Position numbers and translations under genes: made by a program | Notes under the pieces: generated by a model | What the model was told of the DNA's origin: nothing | What the model saw: only the letters and a program-made list of their open reading frames with translations | Databases searched by the model: none | Shown here: piece by piece, positions 11,051 to 20,800 of the stretch | Layout of the letters: the number at the start of each line of letters is the position of its first letter | Position numbering within the stretch: position 1 is the stretch's first letter | DNA from: Microcyclosporella mali | Lineage: Eukaryota > Ascomycota > Dothideomycetes > Mycosphaerellales > Mycosphaerellaceae | Assembly: GCA_002785985.1 (NCBI GenBank) | Contig: NHNU01000024.1 | Location: forward strand, 186,001 to 250,000 | Reading direction: 5' to 3' | Length of the DNA: 64,000 nt

Positions 11051-12244
11051 CCTACGGCTAGTAGTCCTTTAATAAGAGAAGTACTAGTAGACGGGTCCTT
11101 ATTAGTAGGCAGGTAAGAGAGTTTTCAAGCCTATAATACAATAGAGAGTAGTAATACTATCGGTATTTCAACGCTAATATCGACTATAGTTGCCCTACCG
11201 CCTACTAAGAAGCGAGGTAGTCGTAAATCGAGGGTAGCGGCCGATTTACCTAGTAGAAGTGTTACTAGTAGCGATATCGAGAGTGTCGAGGAAGTAATAT
11301 CTACGGAGACGATCGATGCCTTAAATAATCCGGACATCGACTAACTAGTAGCTAACGCACTAGATAGTAACGCGAATTAAATACTCCTTAACGATATAAG
11401 TATCGATATCCCTTATAAGACACTATATAAGATAGGTATACGAGGTAGATAGGGTAAGTAAAGGCAACGCACGTACTAGACTACTACGTTAATTAACGAC
11501 GTCCTTAACTATCTTAACGAACACACTAACGCACTAAATAAGTATAGCTATTCTATCCGTTAGTAGTGTATATAGATATAGAAAGAGCTAAAGGAGATTA
11601 ATATCGTCGATTTAACTAATTTATAGCGCACCCTATTCGGTAGTTATAATAGATTAAATACACGACTTATTAGTTAGATAAATATTCGTCTTACTAAGTT
11701 TAAGCACCGCGAGGCTAGTACTAGCCGTAAAAGAACACCGATATAGCGTCGACTCGATAGTCTAATTAATAAGTTTAAGGTGTATAAGAAGCTATACGTA
11801 GATTATAAGGACGTAGCTAAACAGATCTAGGCCTATAACGAGGTAGCGGTTAACCTATAGAATAAACTTACTTCTACTAAGCCTATAAATCGTAGAAAGA
11901 AGTAGAAGTATAACGAAGTAGGTGCTAAGCTATTATCTAGGTATAAGAAGCTATCTAAGACGACTACTAACGTCGTTACTAGGTTAATAGAGCAGTTAGC
12001 CGAGATAGTAACTAGACGCCTCGAAGTAGAAGAAAAACGTCGCGCCGAGAAGCGGCAGTTTAATAAATAACGTATTACTCTTAAACGTAAACGACTAGAA
12101 TAGGATCGACGGCTATACGAACAGCAATCGTCCGAAGATAGTCGTCTTACTTAGATAGAGGCTGTTATTAAGTAACAAGGCGACTAGATAAAGGCATTTA
12201 TCGAATAGGCGATATAGTTCTTTAGCGGCTAGCGATCGAGTTAA
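11051..12244 (+). pseudogene. Decayed plus-strand gene in the RIP block, family unknown
   Basis: One plus frame (codon phase of 11771) reads as protein for almost 400 codons, broken only by TAG and TAA, never TGA, which is what RIP makes from CAG, CAA and TGG. Visible segments include LPPTKKRGSRKSRVAADLPS, YVDYKDVAKQI, LIEQLAEIVTRRLEVEEKRR and RRLYEQQSSEDSRLT; the C-terminal third is a charged, probably coiled-coil region. Several adjacent TAGs near 11570-11585 probably replace Trp or Gln. I recognise no domain and do not assign a function. Confidence 0.55.
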
Positions 12245-12286
12245 GCCTAGCTTAGATACTTTAGGAAGTAGTAGTATAATAGGGGT

Positions 12287-12475
12287 ATTAATGTCCGTAT
12301 ACTAAGATTAATGTCCGTATATAATATTAATGTCTGTACGTTAATTAATATCTATATATAATATTAATGTCCGTATACTAGTATTAATATCCGTATACGA
12401 GAGTTAGTATCCGTACGTATATATTAGTAAGGATTACCTATATTAACTTCCTTACTTTACTTAATATCCGTACGC
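12287..12475 (+). repeat. Left iteron array, unit ATTAATGTCCGTATA
   Basis: About eight spaced copies of ATTAATRTCCGTA(T/C) occur at roughly 20-bp intervals. Copies differ mainly as GTCC versus ATCC, i.e. TG to TA, the RIP change. The same unit occurs in reverse orientation at 13602-13853. Confidence 0.8.
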
Positions 12476-12626
12476 TAATTAGTTAATAGCTAATAGCGAC
12501 TAAGGGAGCTTATTAAGACCTTACCTTACCTACTATTATTATATAGTTGTTCTTACTTTATAATACTATTATATACTACTAGCTATATCTCGTGTCGATT
12601 CTTTATTACTATCTTCTTTAGCTATA

Positions 12627-12642
12627 TTACTACTACTACTAT

Positions 12643-12677
<35 letters not shown>

Positions 12678-12702
12678 ACACTACTACTACTACTATTACT
12701 AT
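12627..12702 (+). repeat. (ACT)n trinucleotide microsatellite
   Basis: About 25 ACT units, with a few interruptions (att, aac), inside the RIP block; more dispersed ACT/AGT runs continue to about 13200. Confidence 0.85.
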
Positions 12703-13309
12703 AGTCGGAACTCGCGCTTAGTCTACCGCTACTCTACGGTAGTAATAGTAGTAGCAATAGTAGTAATAGTAGCAATAGTAGTAGTCGTAGGTCCTCGTGC
12801 TATCTAAATGTAATTATATACTACTAAAACCGTAGATAGTCCGCCCTCGCCTAAGCTAGAATAGCTTAATCCTATTCGCTGCTACCGCTACCCTCTTAAG
12901 ACCTACGGTTAGTAGACGATTGCTCGCCGTCGTGTTACTACTTCTATCGTTTCTTCTAGGCCTTCGGGCTATATACCTACTACCGCTACTATAGCTAATA
13001 ACGACGACGACGATAACTTTAGCGCTCCTCTACCTCCGCCTTCGCCTCTACCTTCGCCCTCGCCTCCGCCTTTACTATTACTACTACTATTATTACTACT
13101 ACTACCGCCGTAGTAGTAGTAGTAGCGATAGCAACAATAACAACAACTACTACTACTACTACCTCTCGCTCCGCCTACCGCTCCGCCCGCTTAGTAGTAG
13201 TAGTAATAATAGATTAGGCCTAGCCGTCGTATCGGTAGCGCGGTACTAGTAGAGTAGTAACTATAGTATCGTAGCACCTATTATAATAGTATATCGAAGC
13301 TAGCGGCTA

Positions 13310-13542
13310 ATAACTAGGCCGCTCTACTAGTCTATAAGCGCTATATAATAACCTATATTAGTAATATCGAGGAATTAGCTAGTATACTAAGAGACGTACC
13401 CTATCGCCGCTATTAGGGCTTATATTTATGTTTAGATTATAATAATAATATTCGTGCTAAGTATAAGGGTAAGTCTACTAGTATTTAGACTTGCTCGTAT
13501 TGCCGCTAGCTTAGTAGAAAGTGCGAGTAGATAGCTAAATAA
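13310..13542 (+). pseudogene. Decayed plus-strand frame with Cys motif, between the two iteron arrays
   Basis: A plus frame reads SNIEELASILRDVPYRRY, then GLYLCLDYNNNIRAKYKGKS, then TCSYCR and SRKCE, with TAG only where Trp or Gln is plausible. The CSYC...C spacing resembles small zinc-binding motifs in fungal repeat-associated proteins. Upstream (12.8-13.3 kb) the frame dissolves into Pro/Ser-type low complexity. No function assigned. Confidence 0.5.
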
Positions 13543-13601
13543 GAATAACTATTATAGATACTAATATCTTAGGTTCTCGATCGTTACGTACGGATAACAA
13601 C

Positions 13602-13853
13602 TATAGTATACGGATATTAATTATAGCATACGGATATTAATGTTACGGGATATCGATATTATATACGGATATTAATTATAGTATACGGATATTAATATTA
13701 TATACGGACATTAATATTACGGGATCTTAATATCGTAGGGTAGCGACATTAATGTTACGTACGGACATTAATGTTACGTATAGATATTAATATTACGTAC
13801 GGATATTAATGTTATATACGGACATCTACGTTATATACGGATATTAATATCGA
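13602..13853 (-). repeat. Right iteron array, unit TATACGGACATTAAT
   Basis: Around eleven copies of (T/C)ACGGAYATTAAT, many followed by gttacg or attata. Copies alternate GGACATT and GGATATT, again the CA to TA change of RIP. Orientation is opposite to the array at 12287-12475. Confidence 0.8.
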
Positions 13854-15261
13854 AATAGATATTCTTACGACTACTATACTACCTACTACTATATCGTAGC
13901 TCTTATACTATTCGACTACGCTCTTTCTACTAATACTATATATACGTATAAGGTAGGCCCGTTAGTCCTACGCTAGCTAGCCGTCTAGATACTCCTCGAC
14001 ATTAGGTAGTATATAGTTAAATATGCCGTTTATCGTACTAAATTTCCCTTCTTCGCCGCGTATATACGTTAGATAGTTCTATAATAGCACTAATACTAAG
14101 AAGTAGATACTAATAGGCTAATTACCTACCCTTATACCCTTACCCTAGTACGCGAACGTAAACTAGATAGCATTCTGTCTAAATACTATCTCGACACTAA
14201 TTCTAGAACTTAATAACTAGTAGTTCGCTCGACGTTGCTCGTTAGTTAGAAACTACTATCCTCCTTAATGCCGGAGAGGGTCGATAATACTATACTAGCC
14301 CGAGTACGTACTATTACTAAATATAAATAGATAGCCGTCGATAGGAACATTCTACTATATCGCCTATAGGCGTTAAGGCACACTAGATATTCTATATATA
14401 AGGGCATTATTTGCTAGTCTAAGGTTAGGTAAAGAAGAGGATACTATAAGCCCGTCTAGTGTTATAATATACTATAACTTTATACTATTCGCCCCGTAAT
14501 AACCGGAATAAGATACTAGTTGTTTCCGATAGTCTACTAGTCTAGAAAACTCGATAAATATACTATCTACGAAGGCCTAAATACGTCCGAGCCTATATCT
14601 AGCTTTATACGCTTTACGAGCGTATCTTTCTAGTATCTCTCGCTAGTTTAAGGCTAGCTACTAGTATAAGAGGTGTTGCTATTATTTATATAGTAAGCGA
14701 TACGTACTATTAAACACGATCGATATCTATACCTACCTGCGACTAATATTAATATTATAGTAGCAGGCCGGATAGGCTAGCTAGAAGTAGACTAGATATA
14801 ATGCTATTAGAGGGTCGGAATAACAATAGTGCCCTAGCGAAGACTAGAATTAGAGTACGTCTTTACTAAGAAGTAGTATAGCGAGTCTCTAAAGCTAATC
14901 CTTTATAAAGCGCGTAAATCTTCGGTATCGCTCGTCGTCGAGCTCGTCTAATAACTACTAGTAATACTAGTGTAGAAACGAAGGTAGTCTAGACTAGTCT
15001 CGTCGGTTATATATATATACTTCTGCTACTTAGTGTTTAAGCTCGAGAATACTAGCGAGCTATTACTATAATAGTATAAACAATAGTGCTATCTGTTAAT
15101 ACTCGTGCTCCTTATTTATAGATACGATACTATAGCGAGAGAGCGACGACTACGACCGTAGACAACACGACTATAACGCGATTAATAACAACGACGCGAC
15201 TAGAAGACGTATTTTCTACTATACTAAGGGCTAACTAATTATTTAGGTGATACTTCTGCTA

Positions 15262-15273
15262 ATAAGAGCTAAT
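15262..15273 (-). repeat. Right inverted repeat of the RIP block
   Basis: ATAAGAGCTAAT, the exact reverse complement of 10008-10019, just before base composition returns to normal. Confidence 0.45.
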
Positions 15274-15285
15274 AAGCCACTGTCA

Positions 15286-15895
15286 TACGAATCACACCCT
15301 ACTACAGGACTAAACTGACCGTTACGTGACGAAAAGCATAGGCCTTAACGGTGGTAAAACAGCTCTAATGTGATGGGAGATAAAGCAGTGCGAACGTCTC
15401 TGCGCTGCAACAGTAGGAAGCACTTGTGCTCAAACTTCTTAAACAAATTCAACGCAGTGGCAGGTCCGCGTGAACGTGCATGTAGACTATTCAATTGTTG
15501 CTAGTACTCGCAGGTCTTGCATATAGGGTTCCGAAGGCGTTGTGATGACGCGAAAGCGATTTCAGGAATGATAGTAGCAGATGTGGTTGCTTGCACATGT
15601 CCAGTCGCCGTCCGCATGCTGACATCGACGGAATCGTCCTTCTGGGGCCATGGTGCCGCAATGGTGATAGCATGGACGGGAGGATGAAGTGAACAGCAAC
15701 TTGAAGCACCAAGTCTCCATTGAGAATCCTGGTCTGGAAGTGGACCCTGATTGTTGTGCTTACATAACATGACCCTGCCTGCCCTCCAGGTGGCTGAGAC
15801 TTGACAAGGCAACGGGCACATTTGGGAGTTCATGTATTCGCATCGCCTCAGTATGGACGCCGCTCTTGCGACGTGTGGACGGCGAGAAGATAAAC
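15286..15895. other. Spacer between RIP block and AlkB-like gene
   Basis: Normal composition; a minus-strand open frame here (15501-15938) lacks recognisable features and overlaps the next gene's start, so I leave it out. Confidence 0.45.
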
Positions 15896-17266
15896 ATGGA
15901 CAGTCAACGACTTCGTATGCCCAAGAAGCTGGAGCCATCAGATGAGGCCAGGTTCCCTGCGAGCAGCGCAGCCACGGACGACGAAACGGAGAGCACTGAG
16001 TTCAAGTTGGCTGTACTACATTCTCTTCATCCTGATATTTGCCCAGAAGTTCACCTGGAATATCTGCTGGCGTACGACGGGAATTCGACCAGAGCTTCAG
16101 CCGCTTTAGGAGCCAAGTTCGATACGATAGTCAAGCGGAAACGTCCTTTTGCTGCTACGACTATCGGATACCAGTCCTCTCTCGACTCGTTCACGACTCG
16201 ACCGAACGACTCTCGCGATGCGTCTATCACTAAGGCGGCGAAACTCTTGACCAAGAAGGGCAAGACACTGCACCTCTACTCGCCGAAAGATGTGGAAACA
16301 CATACGCCATGCTCGATTGTGCACAACTTCCTGCCAGTAGAGGAGGCAGATACGTTATTGAAAGAGCTACTGGATGAAGCGTCAAAGTTCACAAGAGGCA
16401 CATTCCAGATGTTTGAGCGCACAGTGCAGACTCCGCATACATGGAAGTTCTACGTGGACACTCTAGACGCTGTAAAGGAGCAGCAAACGGAGTACGTATA
16501 TGATGGCTTGTATGAGGCAGATGTGTCTCAGACCACGCCTGAAATGCTCAAAGTGTCCCAGCGAGTCAGAAAAGCTGTGAACTCAGAGGTTGAGCGTCGG
16601 ATTCGAGAATTTTATCCGAATGGCAAGAAGCTCAAGTTCCAGTCGCCCAAGGAGTGGGAGCCGAATGCTAGTTTTGTCAATTGCTACGATGGCGGTAAAG
16701 AGAACGTAGGATATCACTCTGACCAGTTGACATATCTCGGTCCTCGTGCCGTCATCGGATCACTCTCACTCGGAGTCGCGCGCGAATTCAGAGTTCGCAA
16801 GATCGTCCCTCAAGTCGATACCTCATCTGCAGACGAACAAGGCCAAATAGCCATTCACCTACCTCACAACAGTCTTCTAGTGATGCACGCAGAAATGCAA
16901 GAAGAGTGGAAACACTGCATTGCGCCTGCACAGGCTATAGATCCTCATCCTCTTGCCAAGAACAAGCGGCTGAATGTAACTTATCGGTGCTACAAAGACT
17001 ATCTGAAACCGACACACACTCCTCGCTGTAGATGCGGCATTGCGTGTGTCCTGCGATGCATTCAGAAGCAACAAGCTACGCGTGGGCGTTATGTCTGGAT
17101 GTGTTATGCAAATTATACCCCGGGGAAGAAGGGGTGTTCGCATTTCGAGTGGGCGGAATTCGATGATGACGGAAGCCCGCCTTGGGTTGAAGGCTACAAA
17201 GGCAATGCGAACGTGCCTCGTCTTTCCGCCGGTGAGGCGAACAGAGGCTGCGATGCTCCTGCCTGA
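15896..17266 (+). CDS. AlkB-like 2OG-Fe(II) dioxygenase with N-terminal CUE-like and C-terminal GRF zinc finger
   Basis: Single exon, 456 aa from the first in-frame ATG. A CUE-like helical segment (VLHSLHPDICPEVHLEYLLA) lies near residues 37-70. The dioxygenase core shows the iron triad HxD...H: His274 and Asp276 in GYHSDQLTYLGP, His340 in WKHCIAP, and the 2-oxoglutarate-binding Arg in RLNVTYR. At about residues 375-425 is a GRF zinc finger (RCRCGIACVLRC, then YVWMCYANYTPGKKGCSHFEW). AlkB enzymes remove alkyl groups from nucleic acids by oxidation; GRF fingers bind DNA and CUE domains bind ubiquitin (family knowledge). The combination suggests DNA alkylation repair at ubiquitin-marked sites, which is inference. 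Confidence 0.9.
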   Translation: MDSQRLRMPKKLEPSDEARFPASSAATDDETESTEFKLAVLHSLHPDICPEVHLEYLLAYDGNSTRASAALGAKFDTIVKRKRPFAATTIGYQSSLDSFTTRPNDSRDASITKAAKLLTKKGKTLHLYSPKDVETHTPCSIVHNFLPVEEADTLLKELLDEASKFTRGTFQMFERTVQTPHTWKFYVDTLDAVKEQQTEYVYDGLYEADVSQTTPEMLKVSQRVRKAVNSEVERRIREFYPNGKKLKFQSPKEWEPNASFVNCYDGGKENVGYHSDQLTYLGPRAVIGSLSLGVAREFRVRKIVPQVDTSSADEQGQIAIHLPHNSLLVMHAEMQEEWKHCIAPAQAIDPHPLAKNKRLNVTYRCYKDYLKPTHTPRCRCGIACVLRCIQKQQATRGRYVWMCYANYTPGKKGCSHFEWAEFDDDGSPPWVEGYKGNANVPRLSAGEANRGCDAPA

Positions 17267-17828
17267 GATATACTTGCTTGACCACATGCAGTCAATCGCG
17301 CAACGGTGATCGTGCGTGCTACAGTGGAAGCTGCAACAATACAGTACGAGAACATCGAGTCAGCGCCCTGTAGGAGGTTGACAGCGACGCACTGCTCTGC
17401 TCGCGATGTGCACGCTGAACCTTATGGTATCATGAACGGTGGAGTGATTTACGGACGGATTGTGTCAGGACTTGAAAGACGACGGCTGGTCCGCTGTTTC
17501 TTCACTGCACACGCGCCTCCCCCTATACATACGTGTGCACCTGCCTCATATCCGCTTCTGCCACGGTGCCGACGTTGCGCAGCACCTTCCAGATCGATGC
17601 AATGTTTACCTGCACAGTCTCAGCCGCCTTCATGTACATCTCTTCTTCTCCTTTCGACATCCATTCCCCATCATCACCATACATCGAGAGCAGCATCTTC
17701 ACCAGCCATCATCATCATCACCATCGATCAAGCAATCCCTGCCATACACATTTGGTTATACTGTTACCATCCTGGTGTTCTGAATATCTGCAAATACTGA
17801 GACTGCCATCCACGTCTCGACAGTGGCG
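17267..17828. promoter_or_regulatory. Upstream region of the large secreted-protein gene
   Basis: Pyrimidine-rich, with CAT/CATCAC runs at about 17650-17735 close to the start codon; a probable promoter and 5' UTR. No discrete factor site identified. Confidence 0.4.
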
Positions 17829-20800
17829 ATGGCCACGCTCATAGTCGCTTGTCTGGCATCGGGCGCCCTACTCGCGTCTGCTGCACCTCAACCCACGATA
17901 CCCAAGAAGGTCGATATTCCACTCGATCCTCCCAATGCCAACTGGGTCGACTCTGGCGAGACATGCTTTTACATGACCACCGACTACGACTTCAAGGGCA
18001 ACGGTGCCAACTTGTGCACTTCAGCCGGGACATGCAGTGAGCTCCTCGAATCACATACCCCAGTCGCCTCTACTGACAATCAGCCAGGCAACGAGGTACC
18101 AGATGGTCTGATCAGCTCAGCTACTCCAGAAGAAAAGGTCGCATGCTACATGTACAGTGGCAACGACTGTGGAGGCTACAGCTCCGCTCCACTCACCTTT
18201 CCTGGGTTCGCCGATTTGAGAGACCTCAACTTCGACAAGAAGGCCCGCAGTTGGCGCTGCCATCGTCTCGTTCCTCGCGACTCCCAAACCGATACTCTGG
18301 TCCCCGGTGCTGCTTCGAAGGCCTCGCCAGCGACTTCTGCAGTCAACTCCAGGCACAACGATATTCCCCACATGATCCAAGAACTCATTCACGCTGGCGT
18401 CTCCAAGTTCGAGTACATGGAGAAAGACGCCGAAAAGAATCACGCTGGGATTGCCGCACGAGATGCCGACGATGTGTCTCGAGTAGCGAGACACAAGTTC
18501 GACGAGGCCATGAAAGAGGCTTCAGAAAAGTACTCGCACAGCACAGAGGAGGCCAGTACGATGTATCGTGACAGCACGAACTCTGCCTCCACGACCTACC
18601 AGGCGGCTTGGGCGGAAGCATGGACACGTAGTCACGACTCCGTCGATAGGGCTAGGGCTTTCTTTGATACGGCCACCGCCAAGGCGATCTCCAAGTATGG
18701 TCACTTCGATCCCGTGGCCAGCGTCCATTCCATCACTGGAGCTGCTCATCATGCTGTCACAACATCCCCTGTTGCTGGATTTACGCCAGAACTACATGCT
18801 GCCTGGGCTCACTTTACCACAATTGCGCAAAGCGATCTCGATGCTGTTATCCCGGCCATCACGCAGGCACCTAATGCCACTGGGACGGCATTCGTCTTCG
18901 ACGGTGTGTCGTACACGGATCCTGTTAACGAATACCACCCATCAAGCTTCGTCTTCTCTGCAACAACCACTGTCACGAACACACAACCCAAGGATCTGCT
19001 TCCCGCCTGCCGTCACATGATGAGCACCAATCAGACCTTCGAGCACTACATGGGTGTTCTCGTCTCGGAGAGGATGGCACAGGAAGCCCAGAACAAAGCA
19101 CTCAATGCATCCTTTCCATCCCAGTCCATGACTGCAGCCAATGATGCTCTGCTACACGCTTGCGAGTCCAAGGCAATGTCGAATGTCTGTTTCGAAGCTC
19201 TCATGCAACCTTCGAAGATGGATCAGGTCGTCCAGGCTGCACTCTTAGCCTTCAGCCAAGCCGCCGATCATGGTTCGATCAACGCCTGGAACGGGAATCC
19301 AGAACCTGGCCACACTCACGATGATGTGTTGTCATTTCATCCTTTGATGCCTGTGGCGCAGTTCGTGAGCAATGACCTCGATCCGCTATCATCGACAACT
19401 AAGCCCACCATCAGCCGCCACGTTTTGCTCGAGGTCCCATTCACTGTTGTCACTGCCAGTCTTACCACTGCTACTGCTACTGAGCATGTTCCGGACCAGT
19501 CCGCCATTGCAGAGCTTGAAATTGTTACCAATGGCACCGATAGCAAGCCTTCTGTCAATGGCACCTTGCCCGCGATTGACCCTCATATGGTGCTTCCGGC
19601 CACAGACATGATTGCTCGCTGCCAGTACCTCGTTGCTTCCAACCAGACTTTCGCGATGGACCTGGATCGAGTCAACTTTGCCCGTAAGGAGTATGCGTCT
19701 TGGAGCGCTCTTCTCGGTTGCGGCTCTCAAGGACTCCCACAGCTTGCTCACGTTGCTGAACTGGCCTACCAGCAACACAAGGGCCAGATCGCCGCCCTGA
19801 TAGAGCCGCTCTACTCCACCGCGCTGAAGAATAGCCTCGCATGGGAGTGTTCCAGCGTACTGATGCACCGCAATCATGACTCCGGCTTCAATGGCATAGA
19901 GGAACGATTGTATCACCTGTTGATGGCATTCGGCTCGCTGACTACGCCGCACTTCCCAACTGGTCCAACTCAGACAAGCCCTTCACTTCGAGCTCTCGGG
20001 ACTATTGCGCCCCGCGCTGCTGCTGCTGCATACCCAGGGGCGGCGAACCCAGACGAGTGGAAAAGCTGCCGAAGCAAGCAAGATCCCAAGGGAGTTTTCG
20101 TCAACAACTTGGTGGCTATGCAGAACTCAACAATCGAAGCAGAAGCTTGGCTGAAGGTCATGCAAGGTGATCTCGTCGACGACCCGGGACTGAACGATAC
20201 AATCACAAAAAGCTCGCTCGCTGCGAGCGCTTCGATCTCTCAAGTTCAAGATTCTCTCGACAGCCTGGACGAAGATGCAGACATGTCTGCCTGTCTCGAA
20301 GAAGCATCAACCAAGTACGATATTTGGGCTAAGAAGAACGGAAAGCCTTCCTTTGACGATATGGAATCTGCCATGATGGAGCTGGCTGCCGAGAAGAGAG
20401 CCCAAGAGATCGAACGACAGCTTCTCGGACTATTGCCACAGATCAAGCTGACACTTGCTGATTCGACTGCCGATGTGCAAAATGGGTCGGTCGGTGCTCG
20501 CGACGTCACTCACAAGAGGAAATCGAGCAGCGACTCAAGCGTATACTGCACCAAGACCTATATCGCCAAGGTCGACAAGCACACAGAAACGCTCACCGCC
20601 GGACACCTGTGTAAAGCTACCACCAGTGTCCAGCCACTCGTCACCAGAGCCTTCAGCTATCCATACCCTAGGGAGGCCTCAGTCAACGGCTGCGGCAAAC
20701 CAGATTGCGAATGCGCCAAGTGTCGTCATGCTTCAGCTATGTCCAGGCGAGACGAGCTGACGAGTTCGGATGACCTCTCACCAACAACGCTCGGCAAGAT

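Larger units (their letters stand above)
9986..15285. mobile_element. RIP-destroyed repeat/transposon block
   Basis: Base use changes abruptly at both borders. Inside, whole 60-base lines have no CA and no TG (for example 11041-11100), while TA and CG stay common, as expected when C in CpA is mutated to T on either strand. Stop codons TAG and TAA interrupt every frame, so no intact gene remains. A 12-bp inverted match lies at the two ends, and inside are two decayed frames, a hairpin and two opposed tandem arrays (separate entries). RIP acts on duplicated DNA, so the element must have had other copies in the genome. Class is unresolved: inverted ends suggest a DNA transposon, but I recognise no transposase. 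Confidence 0.85.

Noticed and set aside
11131..11337. Minus-strand 68-codon open frame in the RIP block
   Set aside because: Antisense of the decayed plus-strand gene; it survives only because RIP stops fall on the other strand.
12287..13853. CRISPR-like array
   Set aside because: Eukaryotic context, units are short, imperfect and without unique uniform spacers; better seen as transposon iterons.
15501..15938. Minus-strand open frame of 145 codons
   Set aside because: Overlaps the AlkB-like start, no motif, no splice context.
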